Source of the DNA: Ricinus communis | Taxonomy: Eukaryota; Streptophyta; Magnoliopsida; Malpighiales; Euphorbiaceae | NCBI RefSeq assembly: GCF_019578655.1 | Contig: NC_063257.1 | Span: 27,580,362 to 27,644,361, forward strand | DNA length: 64,000 bases | Direction of reading: 5' to 3' | In this document: positions 10,398 to 21,183 of the stretch, piece after piece | How positions within the stretch are numbered: the first letter of the stretch is position 1 | Layout of the letters: each line of letters begins with the position of its first letter | Made by a program: the position numbers and the translations under genes | Notes under the pieces: model-generated | The model's database searches: none | Seen by the model: only the letters and a program-made list of their open reading frames with translations | What the model was told of the DNA's origin: nothing

Positions 10398-12420
10398 CCC
10401 AGTAATTTTGGTATATCTGTTAGTATGAGAAAACAGCCCCTTAAAATGGCTTAATTTTATAATATGAGAAAACAACCCCGTAAAAGGGGTATATTTGTAA
10501 ATATAAGAAAATAACCCGTACGACGTGTATATTTATGAATTTGAGAAAACAACCCCATAATAGTGCTAATAATTTAGTATGAGAAAATGACCCCGTAAAA
10601 GTGGTATATTTATCAATATAAGAAAATAACCTCGTAAAACTTGTATATTTATGAATCTCAGAAAACAACCTTGTAAAAGTAGTGTAATTGCGAGTCTAAC
10701 AAAACAGCATCGTAGAACGAGTAAATTTTTTAATATGTGAAAACAGCCTCGTGGAAGGGGTAAATTTTTTAATATGTGAAAATAACCCCGTAATATAGGG
10801 ATATTTATGAATCTGAGAAGATAACCCCGTAATTATGGTATATTTGTGAGTATGGGAAAAAAAACCCCTTAAATGGGTTAATTTTAGAATATGAGAAAAC
10901 AACTCCTTAAATGGGGTATGTTTGTCGAAATAAGAAAATAACCCCGTAAAACGTGTATATTTATGAATTTGAGAAAACAACCCCATAATAGTGCTAATAA
11001 TTTAGTATGAGAAAATGACCCCGTAAAACATGTATATTTATGAATCTAAGAAAATAACCCCGTAGAAGTAGTGTAATTGCGAGTCTGAGAAAACAGCGTC
11101 ATAGAAGGGTTAAATTCTTTAATATGAGAAAACAACCACGAGAGAGGGGTATATTTATAAATGTTAGAAAACAACCCCGTAATACGAGGATATTTACCAA
11201 TCGGAGAAAATAATTCCATAATTTTGGCATATTTGTGAGTATGAGAAAACAACCCCTTAAATGGGTTAATTTGAGAAACCAACCCCGTAAAAGTGGTATA
11301 TTTGTCAATATAAGAAAATAACTTCCTAAAGCGTGTGTCTTTATGAATCTGAGAAAACAATCCCGTAAAAGTAGTGTAATTGCGAGTCTAAAAAAATAGC
11401 CTCATAGAACGAATAAATTTTTTAATATGAGAAAACAGCCTCATAGAAGCGGTAAATTTTTTAATATGTGAAAACAATCCCGTAATGCGGGGATACTTAT
11501 GAATCTGAGGAAATAATCCCGTAATTGTAGTATATTTATAAGTATGAGCAAACAACCCCTTAAATGGATTAATTTTATAATATGTGAAAACAACCCCGTA
11601 AAAGGAGTATATTTGTCGATATAAGAAAATAACCCCGTAAAATGTATATATTTATGAAATTGAGAAAACAACCCATAATAGAGCTAATAACTTAATGTGA
11701 GAAAACGACCCCGTAAAAGTGCTATATTTATCAATTTAAGAAAATAACACTATAAAATATGTATATTAATGAATTTGAGGATGCAACTCGTAAAAGTAGT
11801 GTAATTGCGAGTCTAAGAAAACAGCCTCGTAGAACAGATAAATTTTTTAATATGAGAAAACAACCTAGTTGAACGGGTAAATTTTTTAATATGTGAAAAC
11901 AACCTCGTAATTCGGGGATATTTATGAATCTGAGGAAATAACCCCGTAATTGTGGTATATTTGTGAGTATGAGAAAACAACCCCTTAAATAGGTTAATTT
12001 TATAATATGAGAAAATAACCTCATAAAAGGGGTACAATTGTCGATATAAGAAAATAACCCCGTAAAACGTACATATTTATGAATTTGAGAAAACAACCCA
12101 TAATAGTGCTAATAATGAGAAAACAACCCGTAAAACTTGTATATTTATGAATCCGAGAAAATAATCCCATAAAAGTAGTGCAATTGCGAGTCTGAGAAAA
12201 TAGCCTCGAAAAAGGGATAAATTTTTTAATATGAGAGAACAACCCTATAATACAGGGATATTTATCAATCGGAGAAAATAACCCGTAATTTTGGTATATT
12301 TGTGAGTATGAGAAAACAACTCCGTAAAAGTAGTATAATTGCGAGTCTGAAGAACAGCCTCATAAAAGGGGTAAATTTTTTAATATGAGAGAACAAACTC
12401 GTAATACGGGGATATTTATC
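10398..12420 (-). repeat. 39-bp satellite array, left arm, segment 2
   Basis: Same monomers and orientation as 1-2368. The segment starts inside a monomer next to the truncated LTR of element 1. It ends at TTATC (12416-12420), the target site of element 2. The frames at 10441-10668, 10696-10986, 11046-11360 and 11731-12096 encode 13-residue repeat strings and are not credible proteins. Confidence 0.93.
12416..12420. other. Target site duplication, left copy (TTATC)
   Basis: TTATC directly precedes the TGTCACGAC end of element 2 and is repeated exactly at 19383-19387. The satellite monomer reads through if the element is removed. Confidence 0.9.
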
Positions 12421-14498
12421 TGTCACGACCCACTATGTGGGCCCGTGACCGGCACTAGGGAATGGGTAGACTTAAGGCCACCAAAACCCGTAGTAAGCCT
12501 TACCAACCCGTAAATCCATATATACAATTAATCAAATATAAAGTAGTCATAATTGTCTAGCATAAATAAATCGTCATACTACCAACATGAGTCAGAATAG
12601 TTATATAAATTTTAAAATTTCCTACTGCGGATACTCTAGAGTAATAATGATAAGTATAGAAGTACAAGATAATTACAAAAGTCCAAGAAGAAGAAGTCGG
12701 ATCGCCAAATGTGCGATGGCGAAGGTCTTTAACGCCACCCGAAAATTTACAACCGAGATCGCCTCGGAGTGAGATAAAATCAAATAATCTAAAGACTATT
12801 GCAGTCTTCACAGGAAATATTAATTATTCGAATCCATATATCAAACCCCCGAACATAAATGTGAAATCATGATGTCATCATACCATAATGAAATAAATAA
12901 ATAAATAAATAAATAAAAATATCTTTGTTTCTTTTCTTTTCCGGACGAGTGGCTCAGTGAACCCTAAACCCCAAATTCTAGTAGCCTTTCGGCTCTCTTA
13001 ATCCAACAGTCTGGCGCCCAGAGAGCAAGCTCGATCGGGGGTCCTTACCTCCGTACCTGAACACTTGAATTCCAAATAAGCTTGCCCAGAGAGCATTGCT
13101 CGATCGGGGACCTTAACTCCTAATCAATCGAACTCAGCCCGAGAGCAATGCTCGATCGGGGCATAAATCCATAATAATCTTATATCCATGATCATTACCG
13201 GTGCGCACGCGGTCCTGATGCAACCCACCAGGTGGCATGTTCTACGAAAGCCACATTTCCCAAGACACAATCATCCATTTAATAATATCATTGTATAATG
13301 AAATCGTTCAACCATATCAAATTAATGATTAACAATTAAGAGTAAAACATCAGGCAACTCAGGTGGAAAACTGATAATATTTGGAATTATTATAACATTA
13401 CTGTAATAATACTCATATTATCTTCAATAATTAATAATCCAGTAAAATTATTTACGTTGAGATATTAATAACCATGTTAAACATAAACTTCCAAAATAGC
13501 ATATTAAGATCAGACTTAGCAATAGTGCAATGATTAAATAACTTTAACTCACAGATCTAACGCGTTCCGTAGTCCGCTCCTACGCCTCGGGTGGAGTCAA
13601 GTGGAAGGCCGAATTATCTAATAACAAAAGACATACAATTAATAGACATTCGAAAATTTTTCCTAAACTTAGACCCTAAGATCGACTGCCTAGAATTAAA
13701 TTGGACTCGAGGATTCTGCCGAAAATTTGACAGAATCTCCCTTAAATTACGGATATTTACCCCCCGTAAAACGGGTCCAGGACCTGCCAAAAACATATCA
13801 GACATGCTGGAATTTAATAACAGGAGCCGGGCCACAAGAACTGCACTAATATTTTCCCGACTCCAAAACACCACAACCCAAACAATTTAATTTGTTTTAT
13901 TTTTAAACTACCCATCACAAGCAATTAATAGCCACACTAACTTTCTAATATTATAACAAAACTTTCGAGTCTAAATAAAATTATACCGAGTTAAAAATTA
14001 AAATATTTCGCTGCCCAAAAACACTGGGGTCCGAAAGCCTACCGAATTCAAATCCGGGCGCCTAAAGCTCAAGTTGCGGGGAGTCCTAAGTACAAGAGTT
14101 TTGGCCGGAAGTGGCCTAAGGCGCGGATCGGGCCGGAAAGTCGCTGCTCACGCGACACTTCCCAAGGCTGCAAGGATTTTCCGACGGAGGAGGGTTGCTT
14201 CCGGGGTTTTCGGGAGTGAGAAACTCGTTCCCGATGTCAGATCGCCGAAAACAAGCCGGCAAGAGAGCGAACGGCGAAGGCAGCCCCTTGATCTTGACAA
14301 CGCCCGACGGAAAGGAGGAAAGGAAAGGGAAGCCTGCAGAGCTGTCGGAAGGAGCGAGGAGGACGGCCAAGCAGTGACGAGGAACGGGAAACGGTGAGTC
14401 ACGGGAGGGAGAAGGAAGGAAAAAGGAGAAGGAGAGGGAAGGAGATGGAGGAAGGAAAAGAGAGAGAGGGAGGAGAAAAAGAGTTTTTTTTTTTTTTT

Positions 14499-14558
<60 letters not shown>

Positions 14559-14586
14559 TATTATTATTACAACTAAGGGTGTTACA
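12421..14586 (-). repeat. 3' LTR of element 2 (complete)
   Basis: 2166 bp from TGTCACGAC to GGTGTTACA; on the minus strand it starts TGTAACACCC and ends GTCGTGACA. It contains three palindromic GAGC-N3-GCTC modules at about 13018-13160, a segment near 13740-13800 shared with the plus-strand LTRs (TTGGCAGGTCCTGGACCCGT in reverse), an ATAA-type microsatellite near 12893-12917, a purine-rich tract at about 14400-14480 and a long TA tract at 14502-14553. The GC-rich part, 14040-14400, gives overlapping frames on both strands that I do not call genes. Confidence 0.92.
14502..14553. repeat. (TA)n microsatellite in element 2 left LTR
   Basis: About 26 TA units. The equivalent place in the right LTR (19334-19350) has only about 8 units, so the tract changed length after insertion. 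Confidence 0.95.
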
Positions 14587-14600
14587 TTCTACCCCCTTAG
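14587..14600 (-). other. Polypurine tract of element 2
   Basis: The minus strand reads CTAAGGGGGTAGAA just inside the 3' LTR, in the expected position and composition for the plus-strand primer. Confidence 0.75.
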
Positions 14601-14638
14601 AAAAAAAATTCGACCTCGAATTTTAAACCATGGCCCAC

Positions 14639-14800
14639 TTAGGATTGAAATAAATGAGGGTAGAGGCTTCTCATTTCCTGGCTTCCTGTACACTCTTCAG
14701 TCAAATGATTCCGCCACAAAACCTTGACCATCGGAATAATTTTAGAGCGCACCGGGCGAATTTGAGTATCCATAATCCCCGACCGGGCCGCTCCTCGTAA
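14639..14800 (-). pseudogene. Chromodomain of element 2 (frameshifted)
   Basis: In one minus-strand frame the segment reads IMDTQ, then KIIPMVKVLWRNHLTEE, then EMRSLYPHLFQS and a stop at 14639-14641. This is the C-terminal chromodomain of a Tekay-type element. It is out of frame with the GPY/F segment just upstream: a frame change near 14785 makes the upstream frame read into nonsense. The tryptophan normally found shortly after the E-E pair is not seen. The domain would bind methylated histone H3 and bias insertion to heterochromatin, which fits the satellite location. Confidence 0.75.
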
Positions 14801-16007
14801 GTCAAATCTTCACCAACTTCCACATGTTGTGGTTGTAACACATGCGAAGGGTCCGAAATATACTTTCTTAACATCGATATGTGGAATACCGGATGCACGC
14901 GAGAAGTTCGGTGGCAAGTCTAGTTTGTATGCCACATCTCCAATTCGCTTAATAATCTCAAAGGGTCCCACATAACGAGGTGCCAATTTGCCCTTCTTGC
15001 CGGAACCGCAACACACCACGCATAGGAGACACCTTCAAGAATACATATTCCCAACACTGAATTCCACGTGCTTCCGCTTTGGATCCGTATAACTTTTCCC
15101 GCCTACTAAAAGTCAGTTTCACGAATAACCGAATCTTTTCTCAAGTGATCTGAACCAATTCTGGTCCTGCTAACTTCCGTTCACCAACTTCTTCCCAACA
15201 TACGGGGGATCTACACTTTCGACCGTACAAGGCCTCGAAAGGTGCCATTTTGATACTTGCATGATAGTTGTTATTATACGCAAATTCGACCAACGGTAGA
15301 TACCAATCCCATTGACCACCAAAGTCTATCACGCACATCCGAAGCATACCCTCTAAAGTCTGAATAGTCCTTTCTGATTGTCCGTCCGTCTGAGGATGGA
15401 AGACCGTACTGAAGTCCAACCTGGTACCAAGTTCCTCTTGCAACTTTTTCCAAAACCTTGAAGTAAATTGCGGCCCCCTGTCAGACACTATGGAAACCGG
15501 GACGCCGTGAAGACTGACAATCCTTTCCAGATACACTTTTGCATACTTAGCTACAGAGTAGGTAGTCTTTACCGGAAGGAAATGAGCTGACTTAGTCAAT
15601 CGATCCACAATTTCCCAAATGGAGTCATAACCAGTAGAAGTCTTGGGTAAACCTGATACAAAATCCATAGTAATCCTTTCCCATTTCCACTCTGGTATAG
15701 GAAGCGGCTGCAGTAAACCAGACGGCTTCTGATGCTCCAATTTAACCTGCTCACACGTCAGACATTTGGAGACAAACTCTGCTACATCCCTCTTCATCCC
15801 GCTCCACCAATAATTTCCTTTCAAATCATGGTACATCTTTGTGGAGCCCGGATGCACGTTGTAAGCTGTACAATGAGCTTCTTCCAAAATCTCCTTTCTG
15901 AGATTATCCACATCGGGAACACATAGCCTAGAGCCCATCATGAGGGTGCCATCACCATTCATAACAAAATCATTAGCTCGACCCTGCTGCACTTCTTCTA
16001 AGATTTT
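14801..16007 (-). pseudogene. Integrase of element 2 (core intact)
   Basis: The largest open piece, 15141-15992 (283 codons), holds a full zinc-binding HHCC set (His40, His47, Cys77, Cys80 of that frame) and the complete D,D(35)E triad: Asp110 in TMDF, Asp171 in VSDRGP and Glu207 in QSERT. It continues to the conserved [15 protein letters not shown]. The GPY/F module (KLAPRYVGPFEI) and HISMLRKY follow in another frame at 14810-15019 and 14701-14898, so there are frameshifts around 15020-15140 and 14880. The enzyme would join the cDNA to chromosomal DNA. It is in the same frame as RNase H, separated by one TAG at 16008-16010. Confidence 0.92.
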
Positions 16008-16571
16008 CTACAACTGCGGGTCTCGATTCTGAGCGATCCTGATTCTATCGACAAGCACAGACCTAACCCTGAAATGTGCTAACAACACACCTGATTCTAA
16101 TATTTCCACCTGAAACCCTTGATCATACAGTTCATGCAACCCTTTAGCCAGCGATCTCTTCTCTACATTGATATGAGCAAGACTACCTACCGACTTCCTG
16201 CTCAAAGCATCTGCAACGACATTCGCCTTACCTAGGTGGTAGAGAATATTACAATCATAGTCCTTCAGAAGCTCTAACCACCTTCTCTGCCTCAGGTTCA
16301 AATCCTTCTGTTGGAAAATATACTTTAATCTTTTATGATCTGTATAAATCTCGCACGTCTCTCCATAGAGATAGTGCCTCCAAATCTTTAATGCAAAAAT
16401 TACTGCTGCCATCTCCAAATCGTGGGTCGGGTAATTTTGTTCATGCTTCTTCAATTGCCTAGATGCATAAGCTATTACCTTTCTATTTTGCATCAGAACA
16501 CAACCCAAACCCACTCTAGAAGCGTCGCAATACACCGCGAATCCACCAGTCCCGGAAGGTAAGGTCAACAC
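16008..16571 (-). pseudogene. RNase H of element 2
   Basis: An open frame of 187 codons carries all the RNase H acidic motifs: [10 protein letters not shown] (Asp16), [16 protein letters not shown] (Glu53), [11 protein letters not shown] (Asp78) and [12 protein letters not shown]. The linker towards integrase ends in DPQL and a TAG at 16008-16010. The same frame continues into the integrase piece, so this one stop is the only break between the two enzymes. The link back to RT (16572-16906) is frame-broken. The catalytic set looks complete. Confidence 0.9.
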
Positions 16572-17453
16572 CGAGTCAAGTCAAATGTTTTCAACTTCAA
16601 AGCTTTTCTCACAAGCCGACCACCGAAACCCCGACATTCTTCCCGAGTCAACTTAGTCAAAGGCGCTGCTATCCTCGAAAAGTCTTGCACAAATCGACGG
16701 TAGTAGCTCGCCAACCTTAGAAAGTTACGCACTTCACCACCGGGTTGGCCTCTGCCAATCAGTCACTGCCTCCACTTTCTTAGGGTCCACTTGAATACCC
16801 TCTTTAGACACTATGTGCCCTAGAAAAGCAACGCTTTCCAACCAGAACTCGCACTTGGAGAACTTAGCGTACAATTGATGTTCCCTCAAAGTCTGAAGTA
16901 CTATCCTCAAGTGCCACGCGTGCTCCTCTTCACTTTGGAATAAACCAAGATATCATCAATGAATACGATGACAAAACGATCCAGAAATTCCTTGAACACT
17001 CGATTCATCAAATCCATAAAAGCCGCAGGGGCATTAGTGAGTCCAAACGACATCACCAGAAACTCATAATGCCCATAACGCGTCCCCGAACGCCTCGCCT
17101 TTGGCACATCTTCACCACGGATCCTTAACTGGTGATACCCCGATCGTAGATCAATCTTGGAGAAATACACCACTCCCTGAAGCTGATCGAATAGGTCATC
17201 GATGCGAGGAAGCGGATACCGGTTACGAATCGTCACCTTATTCAGTTGCCGGTAATCGATGCAGAGACGCAAGGTACCATCCTTCTTCTTTACGAACAGA
17301 ACAGGCGCACCCCAAGGAGACGTACTAGGTCTAATGAAACCCTTATCTAGGAGGTCTTGCAACTGCTCCTTTAGCTCTCTTAACTCGGTTGGTGCCATTC
17401 GATAGGGCGGCAAAGAAATAGGTGTTGTACCCGGATCACGCCGACATGTAATT
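16572..17453 (-). pseudogene. Reverse transcriptase of element 2
   Basis: The open piece 16907-17413 (168 codons) contains [49 protein letters not shown], motif [13 protein letters not shown] (Asp88), motif [12 protein letters not shown] and motif [11 protein letters not shown] (Asp153, Asp154). All core catalytic residues are present, unlike element 1. A small insertion changes the region after DVPKA. The frame breaks after LVYSK, and the thumb/connection part at 16600-16900 is read in other frames. It would copy the element RNA into DNA. Confidence 0.9.
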
Positions 17454-18062
17454 CTATCTCTCTATTAGGGCGGCAATCCGGTGTAGTTCTTCTGGAAACA
17501 CATCAGGAAACTCGCAAACCACCGGAACGTCTTCGACACAACCTTTCCTTGCAAAGGTATCCCTAACCAAAGCCAAATATCCCTGGCATCCGCGGCAAAG
17601 CATCCGCCTAGCTGTAATCGCCGACACGAGATTCGTGGGAGAAGGTATCTGCTCACCTTTAAAATAGAACTCTGAGTCTCCAGGAATTCGAAAAGTCACT
17701 TGTTTCTCCCGGCAGTCCAACATGGCGAAATGCAAAGCTAACCAATCCATTCCCAAAATCACATCAAAATCCATCACATCTAAAAGAATTAGGTCAGCAA
17801 CCAAATCTCGACCCTCAACAGACACCGGACACGACGGATACACGACATCGGTCTCTAAGGCCTTACTTAACGGCGTAGTGACCGACATCGGGATTGGAAG
17901 CCTAACGGGCCGGACATCCAATCTTAAGGCAAAACTAGGCGATACGAAAGAATGGGTAGCCCCAGGGTCTAACAAAACTCTAGCTTCAGAATGACAAACA
18001 AGAATAGTACCTGACACCATGGCATTTGAGGCTCGCGCATCTTGAGGAGTGAGGGTGAACAC
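17454..18062 (-). pseudogene. Aspartic protease of element 2
   Basis: An open frame of 202 codons with the active-site motif LLDPGATHSFVS (Asp32), the second hallmark FDVILGMDWLALH, and the linker PVVCEFPDVFPEEL that precedes RT. After PEEL a frameshift ends the frame before RT. The region upstream (TPQDARASNAMVSGTI) is the usual junction from the gag tail. The + strand frame at 17722-17994 is its antisense shadow. Confidence 0.9.
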
Positions 18063-18446
18063 TCTCGCTTGCCCCCGGCCTGACTGTTGAGACCCTGAAG
18101 CTCGACCTTGAACCCTGCCCCCAGACCGACCTCCTGAAGTTCTACCTCCAAAACTACGGCCCTGCTAGCCAACAAACTGAGATCCATCTTGAAAATGTCC
18201 CGGGGCTGCAGGAAAAGCTGGTCGGGTCGCACTAGCGACGAGCTTTGTGGAAAAGCCGGTCGACCAAGTAGCGAGGACACTCTCGAGCCATATGTCCCAT
18301 CTCACCACACCTAAAACAGGGCTCCACTAGATGTTAGGCACGGTCCCCGGTGTGACCCGCCACATCCGACAAGTGCCGGCCCAACTAGTGCCAGAGTCGA
18401 ACTCGCCCACTACCATTGGAAGCCCGACCATGTCGAAATACTGACA
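18063..18446 (-). pseudogene. Gag C-terminal remnant of element 2 (zinc knuckle)
   Basis: An intact CCHC knuckle, C-F-R-C-G-E-M-G-H-M-A-R-E-C, is encoded at 18277-18318 on the minus strand, followed by a glycine-rich linker to protease. Upstream (18319-18446) the pre-knuckle Cys/His region is only recognisable in mixed frames. The main gag domain is absent: at about 18446 the sequence jumps straight into the middle of the LTR. This is the tail of a gag gene whose front was deleted. Confidence 0.82.
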
Positions 18447-19382
18447 TTACTCCTCGACGCCTCGTGGAGTCAAGGGAAGGCTGAATTATCTAATAACAAA
18501 AGACATACAATTAATAGACATTCAAAATTTTTCCTAAACTTAGACCCTAAGATCGACCGCCTAGAATTAAATTGGACTCGAGGATTCTCACGAAATTTGA
18601 TGTGAATCTCCCTTAAATTACGGATATTTACCCCCCGTAAACGGGTCCAGGACTGCCAAAAACATATCGGACATGCTGGAATTTAATAACAGGAGCCGCC
18701 ACAAGAATCGCACTAATATTTTCCCGACTCCAAAACACCACAACCCAAACAATTTAATTTGTTTTATTTTTAAACTACCCATCACAAGCAATTAATAGCC
18801 ACACTAACTTTCTAATATTATAACAAAATTTTCAGAGTCTAAATAAAATTATACCGAGTTAAAAATTAAAATATTTCGCCTCCGGGAAAACACTAGGGTC
18901 CGGGCCCCGCCAATGTCGGAATTCAAATCCGGGCGCCTACGCGAAGCTCAAGTTGCGGGAGTCCTAAGTACAAGAGTTTTGGCCGGAAAGTGGCCGGAAG
19001 GCGGCGGATCGGGACCGGAAAGTCGCTGCTCACGCGACACTTCCCAAGGCCGGCCAAGGATTTTCCGACGGAGGAGGGTTGCTTCCGGGGTTTTCGGGAG
19101 TGAGGAACTCATTCCCGATGTCAGATCGCCGAAAACAAGCCCGGCAAGAGAGCGGCGAGCCCCTTGATCTTGGAAGCCGCAGAGCGGGAAGGAGCGGGAG
19201 GACGCAGTGACGGGAACGGGAAATGGTGGTGGGAGGGAGAAGGAAGGAAAAGGAGAAGGAGAGGGAAGGAGAGGGAGGAAGGAAAAGAGAGAGGGAGGAG
19301 AAAAAGAGTTTTTTTTTTCTTTTCTTTTTTTAAATATATATATATATATAGAATTATTATTATTACAACTAAGGGTGTTACA
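18447..19382 (-). repeat. 5' LTR of element 2 (right copy, inner part deleted)
   Basis: This aligns with 13575-14586 of the left LTR, including the outer end GGTGTTACA. The inner 1.15 kb of the LTR, the primer site and most of gag are missing. It differs from the left LTR mainly by short indels and by a TA tract of about 17 bp (19334-19350) rather than 52 bp. Confidence 0.9.
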
Positions 19383-19387
19383 TTATC
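19383..19387. other. Target site duplication, right copy (TTATC)
   Basis: Exact repeat of 12416-12420, followed by AATCGGAGAAAATAACC, the expected continuation of the interrupted satellite monomer. Confidence 0.9.
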
Positions 19388-21183
19388 AATCGGAGAAAAT
19401 AACCCCATAATATTTGTATATTTGTGAGTATGATAAAATAACCCCTTAAATGAGTTAATTTTATAATATGAGAAAACAACCCCGTAAAAGGGGTATATTT
19501 GTCAATATAAGAAAATAACCCCGTATAACGTGTATATTTATGAATTTGAGAAAACGACCCCATAATAGTACTAATAACTTAGTATGAGAAAACGACCCCG
19601 TAAAAGTGGTATTTTATTAATAAAAGAAATTAATCCCATAAAACGTGTATATTTATGAATCTGAGAAGACGACCCCGTAAAAGTGGTATTTTATCAAGAA
19701 AAGAAATTAACCCCATAAAACGTGTATATTTATGAATCTGAGAAGACAACCCCGTAAAAGTGTTATAATTGTGAGGCTCAGAAAAGAGCCTCGTAGAACG
19801 GGTAAATTTTTTAATATGAGAAAACAACCTCGTAAGAGGGGAATATTTATAAATATTAGAAAACAACCCCGTATTACAAGGATATTTATTAATCGGAGAA
19901 AATAACCCTATAATTTTGGTATATTTGTGAGTATGAGAAAACAATCCCTTAAATGGGTTAATTTTATAATATAAGAAAACAACCACGTAAAAGTAGTGTA
20001 ATTGCGAGTCTAAAAAAACAGTCTCGTAGAACGAATAAATTTTTAATATGAGAAAACAACCTCGTAGAAGGGATAAATTTTTTAATATGTGAAATAAACC
20101 TCGTAATACGGGGATATTTATGAATCTGAGGAAATAACTCCGTAATTGTGGTATAGTTTTTAGTATGAGAAAATAACCCCTTAAATGGGTTAATTTTATA
20201 ATATGAGAAAATAACTCCGTGAAAGGGGTATATTTGTCAATATAAGAAAATAACCCCGTAAAACATGTATATTTATGAATTTGAGAAAACAACCCCATAA
20301 TAGTGGTAATAATTTAGTATGAGAAAACGACCCCGTAAAAGTGGTATATTTAGCAATATAAAAAAATAACCTTGTAAAACGTGTATATTTATGAATCTGA
20401 GAAAACAACCTGGGAAAAGTAGTATAATTGCGAGTCTAAAAAAACAACCTTGTAGAATGGGTCTATTTTTTAATATGAGAAAATAGACTCGTGAAAGGGG
20501 TAAATTTTTTAATATGTGAAAACAACCCCATAATACATGGATATGTACGGATCTGATTAAATAACCCCATAAATATGGCATATATGTGAGTATGAGAAAA
20601 CAACCCCTTAAATTGCTTACTTTTATAATATGAGAAAATAACCTCGTAAATGGGGTATGTTTGTCGATATAAGAAAATAACCCCGTAAAATGTGTATATT
20701 TATGAATTTAAGAAAACAACCCCATAATAGTGCCAATAATTTAATATGAGAAAACGACCTCATAAAAGTGGTATATTTATCAATATAAGAAAATAACCCC
20801 ATGAAACGAGTATATTTATAAATCTAATAAAATAACCCCGTAAAAGTAGTGTAATTGCGAGTCTGAGAAAACAGGCTCGTAGAAAGGGTAAATTTTTTTA
20901 ATATGAGAAAATAACTCCATAAGAGGGTTATATTTGTAAATATTAGAAAACAACCCCGTAATACGGGGATATTTATCAATAAGAGAAAATAACCTATAAT
21001 TTTTGTATATTTGTAAATATGAGAAAACAACTCTTTAAATGGGTTAATTTTATAATATGAGAAAACGATCTGGTAAAAGTGGTATATTTGTCAATATAAG
21101 AACATAACCCCGTAAAACATGTGTATTTATGAATCTAAGAAAACAACCCCGTAAAAATAGTGTAATTGCGAGTCTAAGAAAAC
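19383..21183 (-). repeat. 39-bp satellite array, left arm, segment 3
   Basis: Satellite in the same orientation as segments 1 and 2. It includes a recent local duplication of a two-monomer block with a 77-bp period (19593-19746) in which both copies share unusual variants. The 222-codon frame at 19630-20298 is a run of 13-residue repeats and not a gene. The segment ends inside a monomer at the target site AAAAC. Confidence 0.93.

Larger units (their letters stand above)
12421..19382 (-). mobile_element. Ty3/gypsy chromovirus (element 2), 5' end deleted
   Basis: A 6962-bp insertion bounded by TG...CA ends and a perfect TTATC duplication. The left LTR is complete and the right LTR keeps only its outer 0.94 kb. 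The minus-strand interior holds a gag zinc knuckle, protease, RT, RNase H, integrase, GPY/F module and chromodomain, in chromovirus (Tekay/Del) order. Enzyme cores are well preserved compared with element 1, but frameshifts and at least one stop split the polyprotein. Most of gag, the primer site and the first part of the 5' LTR are gone, so it could not reverse-transcribe itself. Its LTRs are relatives of the LTRs at 21184, 23996, 27764 and 45179. Confidence 0.95.

Noticed and set aside
14074..14402. Overlapping frames on both strands in the GC-rich part of the element 2 LTR
   Set aside because: They lie inside an LTR, overlap on both strands, have no conserved domain, and are disrupted in the paired LTR copy.
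17722..17994. Plus-strand frame over protease of element 2
   Set aside because: It is the antisense of a clear retropepsin domain.
19630..20298. 222-codon minus-strand frame as a gene
   Set aside because: Same satellite-derived repeat peptide, following the orientation of the left arm.
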